Assembly (NCBI GenBank): GCA_015231705.1
Contig: JADGBC010000009.1
Coordinates: 1-44,849, forward strand
Source: Desulfamplus sp.
Lineage (GTDB): Bacteria > Desulfobacterota > Desulfobacteria > Desulfobacterales > Desulfobacteraceae
DNA: 44,849 bases
Direction of reading: 5' to 3'
The notes beneath the pieces were generated by a model. It searched no databases. It worked only from the letters and a program-made list of their open reading frames with translations, and was not told where the DNA came from. The position numbers were made by a program, and so were the translations under genes. Of the stretch, positions 1 to 7,697 are shown in pieces; positions within the stretch are counted from its first letter, which is position 1; each line of letters begins with the position of its first letter.

Positions 1-474
1 CATGACATTTTTTTTACTTCAGATTCTGTTATCTGTCGAATCTTGTCAATGTTTGATTCAAAAGCTTGCCTCATTTCAGGTTTAATGAGTTCAATGGAAA
101 TCTTGAGTGTAATATAATTAATAGATTGACCTTCCTGCATTCTTATTTTTACAAACTGTTCCAAATCCACAATATCAGGAAAATCGGGCTCCGGAGGTGG
201 TTGCTGATCCTTGACATCCTTATTGGCGGCACCTTCAGTTTTAGTTGGGTCTGCTATATCTGTCGCACTTTCTCTTAAAAGAAAGTACCATCCGGCAAAG
301 GCGGCACCGCCAATTATCAGAAGAATAAGCAGAAATATAATCATAAACTTCAAGCTGAAGATTTTTTTGAAAAATGATCTCTTTTCAGGCTCTGACTCTC
401 CTGACTCCTTCTCTTCAGGTTCAGACGCTGTTTTTTTTATCTTTAGTAGAATTTTTATCTTTTTTTTTAAACAT
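1..474 (-). CDS. fliL: Flagellar basal-body protein FliL (3' part outside window; frameshifted near start)
   Basis: FliL is a single-pass inner-membrane protein that sits around the stator and supports motor torque. The minus-strand frame from about 425 down to 1 shows an acidic N-terminal stretch, a transmembrane segment (FMIIFLLILLIIGGAAFAGW, about 325-265), a proline-rich linker, then the FliL-like domain (VDLEQFVKI..., LKISIELIKPEMRQAFESN). The gene is cut by the window edge. The natural start is ATG at 474, because the AAGAGG of flgE's last codons lies about 10 nt upstream and the first residues MFKKKDKN fit. That frame hits TGA at 423-421. The FliL domain is in the +1 frame; the change falls at a run of eight A (431-438). 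With seven A the reading is continuous. So this is a slippage site, a sequencing error or a mutation. It follows flgE with no gap. Family identification is firm; functional status is open. Confidence 0.8.
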
Positions 475-486
475 AAGGCTTAGGAA

Positions 487-2700
487 TTACCTCTTCATGC
501 CAATCACGGTATTCATCATGTCATCCACTGTTGTAATGGTTTTTGAATTTGCCTGAAAACCCCTTTGGGTTGTTATCATATTGACAAACTCTTCAGAGAT
601 ATCAACATTGGACATCTCAAGAGAGTTGGGGCTAAGGGTTCCAAGTCCGTTTTCGCCTGGCCTGTTGGTAATAGCGGCACCGCTGTCCCGAGTCTCACGG
701 AAAAGGTTTCCTCCAACACTGAAAAGTCCGTTATTATTCAGAAATTTTGCAAGTCCTACACGAAACAGTGGAATAAGCTCTCCATTGGAATACTGTCCCG
801 TAATGGTGCCGTCAATTGAAATATCAACACCTTCAAGACTTCCTGCTGCGTAGCCGTCAGCATCCTGATATACAGTGGTTGATGCCTTTGCAAACTGGGT
901 AGTTGACATGGCATCTTTTGTAAAAGATTGATTAAGATATTGGGTTCCCATATCAAGCTTAATCATGGATTCTGTTACCCCGAACTCTCCACCAAGAAAA
1001 TCTGTCTTGAAATTAAAATATCCTGTCTCTTCAAGTTCTGATTTATCAATTTTTGTCCATGCGTTTGACCCGTCAAGGCTAAAAGAGATGCTGCTTGGAT
1101 TGATTAAAGAGTCCTTAAAGCTGAAAACTATGTCATCAGTGTCGTTATTTCCTTTTATATCAAGATTTACGAGTGCTTTGGTTTTATCTCCAGAAAGAGT
1201 TGCATTAGGATAAAGCAAATCAGGAGCAGTACCGGCAACAGTAGCAGGCACTGCCTGGGTAAAGAGTGTAGATGGAGCCACCGGAGGCGTGAGAGCAGGT
1301 GTATATGTAATAACACCAGGTATATAAGGAGGTCCGGCAACAGGAGCAGTCATCGTGCCCCATACCCACATACCACCATTAGTAACGGGATCCCAAACAA
1401 TATTTACAGGGGCTAAATCTTTTGTAATAACTGTTGGATCATTTATCTGTATGGTAGTATTTCCATCTACGGTATCTCCCTGATATGTATCTCCAGCGAC
1501 GCCCTGAAAATGAATATCTTTTTCAGCACAGATATCAAAATTAATTACGTTACCTGTTGTCGCTGGTTTGTCCAGCTGAACTTCAATGTCCACAGTTCCA
1601 TCATTATCCAGATCAATTAATATCTTTTGTTCACTGCTTCCTGGTAAAATAACGGCAGCATTAGGAGCAGTATTATAAGCTGCAACACCTGCCACAGGAG
1701 CCGTAGGAGGAGTTATTGTCCAGTACGGGGCAACAGTGCCGCTGGATGTCAAGGCAAAATTATAACCATCTTCTTTCATTTTATCGCTGTTGATAATTTT
1801 AAAATGGACATCTGTCTCTTTATTTTCTCCACCATTTGTATCAAGATTTCCAATTCTTCCATCAAACTTGAACATGGTAAGGTCAACAATGTTTCCGCTG
1901 CTTTTGCTGAAAGTAATAGTTCCTTTAGCTAAAAGCCCCTGCCCCTCAGTGCCTTGAACAAGAGCTCTTTTATCATCTATCGGATTAGTGGCAATCATGT
2001 ATTCCCATTCATCACCATTAGCAGATGTTCCTTTTTTATCATAATAAATGGTTACATCATGAGTGCTTCCCAATGAATCATAAACCTTGACAACTGTTTG
2101 ATAGCTGTATTTAGAACTTTCCATGTTTGTTATGGCTGTTAAACTTCCATCCCAGAAATTTGCCATAACATCTGCTTGACTATCTGCCTTGGAATTAAGA
2201 TTTGATATAACCGTCATCTCGGTAGTTTTGGCAGGAGGAGATGTGAAACTTGTCATAATAATATCGCCTATTGCCCCGACATCCTGACCAGTCTCAGAAT
2301 CTAAATTCCATCCCTGCACAATATAGCCTTGTGGGTTTACAAACTGACCTGTATCGTCGAACTTGAAATTACCTGCTCTTGTATATAGAGATCCACCACC
2401 TTCATTTTTAACAATAAAAAAACCATCCCCACCAATTGCAAGGTCTGTTGAATTACCGGTACTTTGCAGTGAACCTTGATCAAAAACTTTGGCAACCTCT
2501 CCTATACCAACGCCTCTTCCCACCTGACCCGTACCTGCCTGGGTTGCAATATTCTGGCTGAGTGTATCAGCAAAAGCTGCGGTACCTTTTTTAAATCCCA
2601 CAGTATTTGAATTGGAAATATTATTACTTATAACCTGCATGGTATTACCCATGTTGATCAATCCGCTGGTGCCTGTATATAGTGAACTTGATAGTGCCAT
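487..2700 (-). CDS. flgE: Flagellar hook protein FlgE (large variant, 737 aa)
   Basis: FlgE polymerises into the hook, the joint between rod and filament. The N-terminus (MALSSSLYTGTSGL..., ISNNISNSNTVGFKK) and the C-terminus (LEMSNVDISEEFVNMITTQRGFQANSKTI in pieces) are the conserved flagellar rod/hook helices, and residues 87-130 carry the hook beta motif (AIGGDGFFIV). At 737 aa it is far longer than the common 400-450 aa. The excess lies in the variable surface domain, including a Pro/Ala/Val-rich stretch at about 323-500 with repeated APVAG and TPPVAP words and a DLDNDG motif at 363-368 that resembles a calcium-binding loop. The start has a strong AAAAGGGAGGG ribosome site. It lies between flgD and fliL in the sigma-54-driven fliK-flgD-flgE-fliL unit. 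Confidence 0.95.
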   Translation of the reverse strand: MALSSSLYTGTSGLINMGNTMQVISNNISNSNTVGFKKGTAAFADTLSQNIATQAGTGQVGRGVGIGEVAKVFDQGSLQSTGNSTDLAIGGDGFFIVKNEGGGSLYTRAGNFKFDDTGQFVNPQGYIVQGWNLDSETGQDVGAIGDIIMTSFTSPPAKTTEMTVISNLNSKADSQADVMANFWDGSLTAITNMESSKYSYQTVVKVYDSLGSTHDVTIYYDKKGTSANGDEWEYMIATNPIDDKRALVQGTEGQGLLAKGTITFSKSSGNIVDLTMFKFDGRIGNLDTNGGENKETDVHFKIINSDKMKEDGYNFALTSSGTVAPYWTITPPTAPVAGVAAYNTAPNAAVILPGSSEQKILIDLDNDGTVDIEVQLDKPATTGNVINFDICAEKDIHFQGVAGDTYQGDTVDGNTTIQINDPTVITKDLAPVNIVWDPVTNGGMWVWGTMTAPVAGPPYIPGVITYTPALTPPVAPSTLFTQAVPATVAGTAPDLLYPNATLSGDKTKALVNLDIKGNNDTDDIVFSFKDSLINPSSISFSLDGSNAWTKIDKSELEETGYFNFKTDFLGGEFGVTESMIKLDMGTQYLNQSFTKDAMSTTQFAKASTTVYQDADGYAAGSLEGVDISIDGTITGQYSNGELIPLFRVGLAKFLNNNGLFSVGGNLFRETRDSGAAITNRPGENGLGTLSPNSLEMSNVDISEEFVNMITTQRGFQANSKTITTVDDMMNTVIGMKR

Positions 2701-2787
2701 GATGATACCCTCCCTTTTATTTTTTAATCACACGGCCATTTATTATATTATAACATGCCGAAATGAATAATAGTCCTTAATTTTTTG

Positions 2788-3897
2788 CTATTTAATCTCT
2801 GTTACAGACGCCATACTTACCAGATCACCATCTTTACCAACCACAAGATACTGAGTACCGTTTACATATTTGATTCCAGTCACGTCCCCTGATTCAGACA
2901 TTTTTGCCTCCCCTGATCCTGATTTAATAGAATAAGAGTAGAGTCCGTCTGAAACAGGGTTGCCAGAGCTGTCTGTGCCATCCCATTTGACCTCATTCTG
3001 ACCAGCAACTGTATTTTCTGCAAGGATCTCAACAGTGTTTACAACATTACCCTTTGAATCAAGAATATTAATAACAACATTTTCCTGCTTTGTCAGGTCA
3101 AATTTCATACCACTTCCAGAGACACTATTTGCACCAACCGAGAAAAGATGGCTTGAATACGAAATGTTTTTACCAAGATAATCAAGTGCTGTCATTGATG
3201 TCTCCGCGGCATCCGCCTTGACATTAGAAACCTTAGTAATTGCATCTGGACTAAGAAGTACACCATCAATGTCAAGATAAGCCTTGCCATTCTGGTACGT
3301 AATCCCGTCCACTTTGCCAGTAATTGTTGTAGGAAGTGCAGCATATCCAGATCCGCTATTGGCAAGCACCTGGTAGGTATATGAACCATCTTCAACTATA
3401 TTGCCGCTATTATCTTTTCCGTCCCACTCAAGGCGATACTCACCAGCAGTTTTCTGTCCTGGATAAAGGGTTCTGACAACATGTCCTTGAGCATTGGATA
3501 TCGATACCATAACTTCAGAGGGGTTTGACAACTTGTAATATCCACCTGAAGGAGCACCTGATGTTACCTCTACAAAGTTAACATTTCCTGTAACTTCCTT
3601 TCCTATATAGGCTGATGCGTCAGTTTCAGAACTACTTGCAAAAGCGTCAGCCATGGATTGCATTGATTTATTTAAACCGATCAACTGCTCCAGTGATGAA
3701 AATTGAGCAAGTTGAGCAGAAAAATCACTTCCTTCCATAGGGTTTAAGGGATCTTGATTCTGCAACTGAGCAACCAGCATTTTAAGAAACGCCTCCCTTC
3801 CAAGATAATCGTCTGATTTTTCCTTTTCAACATCATTGCTTTTGTAGGAACCGGCAAGTTTTGCAAGGCTGCTGTTACCTGTTGCGTCTATTGTCAT
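2788..3897 (-). CDS. flgD: Flagellar hook-capping protein FlgD with duplicated C-terminal module
   Basis: FlgD caps the growing hook and guides FlgE assembly; it is exported and later lost. Residues 28-85 hold the conserved N-terminal scaffold (LGREAFLKMLVAQLQNQDPL, then FSAQLAQFSSLEQL). After it comes a module of about 130 residues present twice: residues 94-225 (AYIGK..., Ig-like LEWDGKDNSGN..., VDGITYQNGKAYL) and 236-369 (DYLGK..., VKWDGTDSSGN..., VTGIKYVNGTQYL). Typical FlgD has one such Tudor/Ig-like module in about 220-240 aa, so this 369-aa protein looks like an internal duplication. The start is preceded by GGGAGGATT. It sits 24 nt downstream of fliK and about 90 nt upstream of flgE, in the usual hook order. 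Confidence 0.95.
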   Translation of the reverse strand: MTIDATGNSSLAKLAGSYKSNDVEKEKSDDYLGREAFLKMLVAQLQNQDPLNPMEGSDFSAQLAQFSSLEQLIGLNKSMQSMADAFASSSETDASAYIGKEVTGNVNFVEVTSGAPSGGYYKLSNPSEVMVSISNAQGHVVRTLYPGQKTAGEYRLEWDGKDNSGNIVEDGSYTYQVLANSGSGYAALPTTITGKVDGITYQNGKAYLDIDGVLLSPDAITKVSNVKADAAETSMTALDYLGKNISYSSHLFSVGANSVSGSGMKFDLTKQENVVINILDSKGNVVNTVEILAENTVAGQNEVKWDGTDSSGNPVSDGLYSYSIKSGSGEAKMSESGDVTGIKYVNGTQYLVVGKDGDLVSMASVTEIK

Positions 3898-3920
3898 CTC
3901 TTAATCCTCCCTTAACCATA

Positions 3921-6236
3921 TCAGGCAACAAAGTGAAGCATGCCATCTTCATCTGTCAAAAATTCAGAAGCTGAAGAACCATCACTATTACCCGTAAATA
4001 TTGAATCATGCTGGCCAGAATCCCTATTTCTCCCGGAGCCACTGTTTGACTGATTGGACTGGTTAGAGTGCTGACCCGAGTCTGCCAGGGACTGCCTGAA
4101 ATCACTGCCCATCTCAACATCAAAACTCTCAATTTTAATCCCACTATTTGCCAAAGATGCCTTAAGCTCATTGGCATGCCCTAAAAGGATATCTTTTGCA
4201 GCCTGATTCTCAGTCACAATACTCACTTTAAGTGTATCACCCAAGGTCTCTATTGTCATAAGAATTCGACCAAGCTCGGCAGGTCTTAGCTGGAGTTTTA
4301 TCTCGCTCTCCCCTCTGCTTAACGCCCTGGCAATACTCCTGCCTACCTGATTGGTAACATATGATGGAAGCAGTGATGAAGTTGCTTTGTCTTTAGCCAG
4401 GCTCGACGTACCATCTTTAGGGTCTCTTCCATCTGAGAAATTGCCGCCTGACTGATTGGAATCAAGTATATTGATTGTCTGTTTTCTCTCGATTCTGGAG
4501 GTCATCAAATCAACTTCTTTTTCATTATGACCTGATTTTGTATCCTGACCCATTCTTTTACCTGAAACCAGGGCCTCATTGTTATTGATCATATTGACAA
4601 GATCAGATAGTATCTCGCCGTTTCTGGCCCCTTCCGCGGCTGCTTTTCCTATAATTATATCAGATGATGTTTTAGCATTTTGCTCGTCTTGAACTTGAGA
4701 TAAACTCATTATTTTTTTCTGAAGTGTCTCATTCAACATATCAAAGGAGTTTTTTAATTTGTTTTTACCGGTATCTGCCTGAGAAGAAGCAAGATCAGAT
4801 TCAGAGGACGAAACACTTTTAGAGTCACTATTGAGTTTTGTCATTAGTTTATCTAACAGATGTTCCATCTCATCTGTATTAGTTGATTTTAGTGAACCGC
4901 TACTGTCATTTCCAAAACTATTTTCACCAGGCTGCTTAGTTCCAGATAAATTCATTGGCAACTGATGGTTAGATTTTTTCAAACTCCTGGAATCCATATC
5001 GGAATAGATAGACGCTCTTTCGCTATTGCCACTGTGTGCATCAATCTGACTTATGACTTTATTATCAATAAGAGAAAATGAATTGTTTCTGCTTTGATTA
5101 AAACCATTAATTGAAAGTTCATTCGGCAACCCTGAAAAATTGCTAGTTTTAAAAGAGTTGAGTGAGTTGTGCAAAGAGAGGCTATGACCAGTCAATACAT
5201 TACTACCACCCTTTTCAGATACACTTTTTTGCCTAAAATCCTCAAGAACAGACACAAAATCTCCTAGATTGATCTTTCCATTAACAGCACTCTTTTCTGC
5301 AGAGAGGCCAAGCTGATTGAATTGTCCATTAACAGCACTCTTTTCTACAGAGAGGCCAAGCTGATTGAACATGCCTTTTATGGATTCGGAATCAGATGAA
5401 GCCTTAAAGGTTGTACCTGTAAAAAATGCATTTTTCTGGAGTTTCTGGAGATCCAAAATCAGAGTGTTCAGATGAATCCCTTCTCCTTTTACCTCTGAGT
5501 CTGAAATAATAGAATCTGCAACGTCGTCAGGAATTCCAAGCGATTTCATAATAGAGGTAAAAAATGGGATTGATGATATATCCATTAAAACATCAAAATT
5601 CTTGCCATTGGAATCTGAACTGGTATCGTCTTGATCATCTTTTATATCTATAGAAAAAGCATCAATATCCATTGGAGAATCTGATGAGAATAGATCGTCA
5701 GGATCAAGGTTTAACAGTCCATCCATAAGATCTGACATAAATACATTACCGTCATCAGACTCGGATCTCAGCGTCTTTATGAGATCCGCAATCCTTGATT
5801 GGGGAAAGCCAGCCTTAATAAGCATTGACTTTATTGTTTCAAGTGCATCTTCATCCAGAGATATTGCTTTCAAGTCATTATGCCCGGATGCCATCAGGTA
5901 TTGTTTAAACTTTGTTAAAAACTCAAATCCCTGTGTATTCTTTACATCTTTCAAAAGATCCATTTTGGCATCTTCTGATAAAACATCAATCTCAGAAGAA
6001 GTTGCCCCTACAGTTGGATTATTACTGCCTGTCAGAGCTCCTTGACCACCAACGGTTGATAGCAAATTCTGCTTAATGCCATTCTTGGCAAGCATCTGAT
6101 GAAGTTTGTTCAAAAAAAGGTTGGAAGCCGAATCACTGTCAGCAAAATTCTGACCGGAAAGGGAAGAAGAGTCAACTGATCCTGATTTAAAACCTTTGTT
6201 CATGAATAGTTGAGGGGTAACAAAATCGAAATTCAT
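3921..6236 (-). CDS. fliK: Flagellar hook-length control protein FliK
   Basis: FliK measures hook length and switches the export gate from hook to filament substrates. The recognisable part is the C-terminal Flg_hook domain at about residues 635-730 (SEIKLQLRPAELGRILMTIE, then VSIVTENQAAKDILLGHANE and LKASLANSGI), which carries the LxPxxLG signature. The remaining 600 residues are Ser/Asp/Asn-rich and low in conserved content, as expected for the ruler part. A 16-residue tandem repeat (NQLGLS-EKSAVNG-F) is encoded by two 48-bp copies at 5278-5325 and 5326-5373. The start has AAAGGTGATG upstream. It is the first gene after the sigma-54 promoter at 6279-6294 and precedes flgD. Confidence 0.9.
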   Translation of the reverse strand: MNFDFVTPQLFMNKGFKSGSVDSSSLSGQNFADSDSASNLFLNKLHQMLAKNGIKQNLLSTVGGQGALTGSNNPTVGATSSEIDVLSEDAKMDLLKDVKNTQGFEFLTKFKQYLMASGHNDLKAISLDEDALETIKSMLIKAGFPQSRIADLIKTLRSESDDGNVFMSDLMDGLLNLDPDDLFSSDSPMDIDAFSIDIKDDQDDTSSDSNGKNFDVLMDISSIPFFTSIMKSLGIPDDVADSIISDSEVKGEGIHLNTLILDLQKLQKNAFFTGTTFKASSDSESIKGMFNQLGLSVEKSAVNGQFNQLGLSAEKSAVNGKINLGDFVSVLEDFRQKSVSEKGGSNVLTGHSLSLHNSLNSFKTSNFSGLPNELSINGFNQSRNNSFSLIDNKVISQIDAHSGNSERASIYSDMDSRSLKKSNHQLPMNLSGTKQPGENSFGNDSSGSLKSTNTDEMEHLLDKLMTKLNSDSKSVSSSESDLASSQADTGKNKLKNSFDMLNETLQKKIMSLSQVQDEQNAKTSSDIIIGKAAAEGARNGEILSDLVNMINNNEALVSGKRMGQDTKSGHNEKEVDLMTSRIERKQTINILDSNQSGGNFSDGRDPKDGTSSLAKDKATSSLLPSYVTNQVGRSIARALSRGESEIKLQLRPAELGRILMTIETLGDTLKVSIVTENQAAKDILLGHANELKASLANSGIKIESFDVEMGSDFRQSLADSGQHSNQSNQSNSGSGRNRDSGQHDSIFTGNSDGSSASEFLTDEDGMLHFVA
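5278..5373. repeat. 48-bp tandem duplication inside fliK
   Basis: Two adjacent 48-bp copies (5278-5325, 5326-5373) differ at only a few bases and encode 16 residues each. They keep the frame and lengthen the ruler region of FliK by 16 residues. Confidence 0.9.
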
Positions 6237-6278
6237 GGCATCACCTTTATAATAGTTATTGTGTTGGAAGATATTAAA

Positions 6279-6294
6279 AGCAATGATTGTGCCA
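6279..6294 (-). promoter_or_regulatory. Sigma-54 promoter for fliK-flgD-flgE-fliL
   Basis: The minus strand reads TGGCACAATCATTGCT, which matches the -24/-12 consensus TGGCAC-N5-TTGCW at every defined position with the required GG to GC spacing. Transcription would begin near 6268, giving a leader of about 30 nt before the fliK ATG at 6236. It implies RpoN plus one of the two sigma-54 activators found in this window. Confidence 0.85.
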
Positions 6295-6459
6295 CATCAA
6301 TAAGAAATATTTTTAATCATAAAATCAAGTCATTACACATTCCACTATCACTAATACTATCAACACAGAGTTGACTTTCATGAAGAAATTGCCTGTTATA
6401 GAGCCATATGGGAAAATACTGCATCCTGAAATAACTTCCAACACGTCTTACGGTTTGTC

Positions 6460-7164
6460 TCATTTTTTCTTTTGAGCAAGCCTGGCACTGATCTTTGATG
6501 CCTGCTCCATCTGGACAGCAGCAAGAATTTTTGAGGCAGGCTTAGGAGGCATACGGGCAACTATTTCTGCCGCCAGCTCCACATCCATTTTATCAAGAAT
6601 AGCAGCCGCATTTTTTATGGGCATTTTAGTATAAACTACTGAAAGGCTCTGTATCTTTATTTCGTATTCAGCCTCTTTTTGCTTTTCTTTATCTGACTTT
6701 ACCTTCTGGATAGCAGCTAAATCGTCCTGTATCTGCTTTTTCAAAGTTTCAAGTTTTGCAAGATTCTCATCAATTTCCTCTTTAAACTTGTCAAGTTCTT
6801 TTTTCTCCTGTTTAAGTGCTGCCTCTTCCTTTTCAAGCTTCTGTTTTCTCTCCTCAAGACCAATCAGCACAAACTTTGCAGGATCAGGGCATTCAGGACA
6901 TTCAGGGCATGGGGATGCACCTTCTGCCTTATCTTTTTCATCACCTTTCCCATCCGCTTTCTTTGCATCTGCCTCTTTAGAATCCTTTTTTTTGGCATTC
7001 TTATCACCTTTAGATTCTGTTTTAGCCTTGTCGTCAGCGGCAAAAGCAGAAACAGGAAAGCAGGCACTTAAAATAACACCTCTCATGGATAATTGAAATC
7101 CATATTGCGACATGAAATTGACTGTAAAAAGTACCGTCAATCCGACAGTAACCTTATGAAACAT
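6460..7164 (-). CDS. MotE-like flagellar/MgtE-N domain protein
   Basis: The product has an N-terminal membrane or signal segment (VTVGLTVLFTVNFMSQYGF; a second hydrophobic part ends AFA before ADDK), a Lys/Asp/Glu-rich linker, a short CPECPECP motif, a coiled coil of about 80 residues, and a C-terminal MgtE-N-like domain (MPIKNAAAILDKMDVELAAEI, in pieces). Proteins of this build directly after fliJ are commonly called MotE-like, after the rhizobial MotB chaperone; a periplasmic role in motor assembly is inference. I chose ATG at 7164 because a longer frame would run through fliJ; this start overlaps the fliJ stop by 11 nt, suggesting coupled translation. No transporter part of MgtE is present. 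Confidence 0.75.
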   Translation of the reverse strand: MFHKVTVGLTVLFTVNFMSQYGFQLSMRGVILSACFPVSAFAADDKAKTESKGDKNAKKKDSKEADAKKADGKGDEKDKAEGASPCPECPECPDPAKFVLIGLEERKQKLEKEEAALKQEKKELDKFKEEIDENLAKLETLKKQIQDDLAAIQKVKSDKEKQKEAEYEIKIQSLSVVYTKMPIKNAAAILDKMDVELAAEIVARMPPKPASKILAAVQMEQASKISARLAQKKK

Positions 7165-7612
7165 TCTCAGAAACCTCTCTTGCTTTCTTAAGAGAAGCGA
7201 TGTCGTCAGCTCTTTTTTGCTCTTCAGCTTGAAACTCTTCAAGATATTCACCCCTTTTTTTCTCCCTGAGACGTTCAATTACTTTTTTAGCTACGCTTTT
7301 ATTTGTCAATGCCTGCTGTTTGACTGCCTGCACTCTTTGAAGCTGTTCAAGTTCTTTACGTTTCAGCTCTATATCACTTTCAAGTGAATCAAGATAATCA
7401 TTGTACTGCCTAAACATCATTGAAGAGATCCCAGTGATCGTCTCCTGATCCACCTTATCTGCCAGAATCTGGAATGCCTGCTCCATCTGTAAAATCATCT
7501 CCTGTGCAGTCTTGACATCCATATATGCTTTAACATATTCTTGTTTGGCAATATTTTCAAGGTGTTCTCTGTATTTAAGAACCGGATGGAGCTTGAAATT
7601 AAATTTTTTCAA
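7154..7612 (-). CDS. fliJ: Flagellar export chaperone FliJ
   Basis: FliJ is the coiled-coil stalk that binds the FliI ATPase ring and FlhA and escorts chaperone-substrate pairs. The 152 residues begin MKKFNFKLHPVLKYRE, the usual FliJ opening, and are almost wholly helical with heptads and many Lys/Glu. Length fits the family (about 145-155). The start is TTG at 7612 with AGAGGGG upstream. The TGA of a 15-codon leader frame (7609-7656) overlaps this TTG as TTGA. It lies between fliI and the MotE-like gene. Confidence 0.88.
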   Translation of the reverse strand: MKKFNFKLHPVLKYREHLENIAKQEYVKAYMDVKTAQEMILQMEQAFQILADKVDQETITGISSMMFRQYNDYLDSLESDIELKRKELEQLQRVQAVKQQALTNKSVAKKVIERLREKKRGEYLEEFQAEEQKRADDIASLKKAREVSENVS

Positions 7613-7656
7613 CCCTGATCCCCTCTGCTATTTTTTACCCTTTCAAGGAGAGGCAT
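7609..7656 (-). other. Short leader ORF overlapping the fliJ start
   Basis: ATG at 7656 opens a 15-codon frame (MPLLERVKNSRGDQG) ending in TGA at 7609-7611. The stop overlaps fliJ's TTG start by TTGA, the geometry seen in coupled genes. The frame arose inside the duplicated fliI tail. Whether it is translated is unknown; its own ribosome site is weak. Confidence 0.3.
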
Positions 7657-7697
7657 TTTCTACTATCTTTTACCCTTTGAAGGAGAAGCATTTTCTA
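7628..7697. repeat. 35-bp tandem duplication of the fliI 3' end
   Basis: Units 7628-7662 and 7663-7697 match at 32 of 35 positions. The unit at 7663-7697 codes for the last residues of FliI (ENASPSKGKR and stop). The other is its degenerate copy in the fliI-fliJ gap, where the same frame reads ENASP, stop, KGKK, stop. Confidence 0.92.

Noticed and set aside
7165-7278. N-terminal extension of the MotE-like protein
   Set aside because: It would overlap fliJ by more than 100 nt in another frame; the ATG at 7164 fits the signal segment.
7628-7697. CRISPR-like repeats
   Set aside because: Only two adjacent units without spacers; none of the repeats in the window has the regular repeat-spacer pattern.
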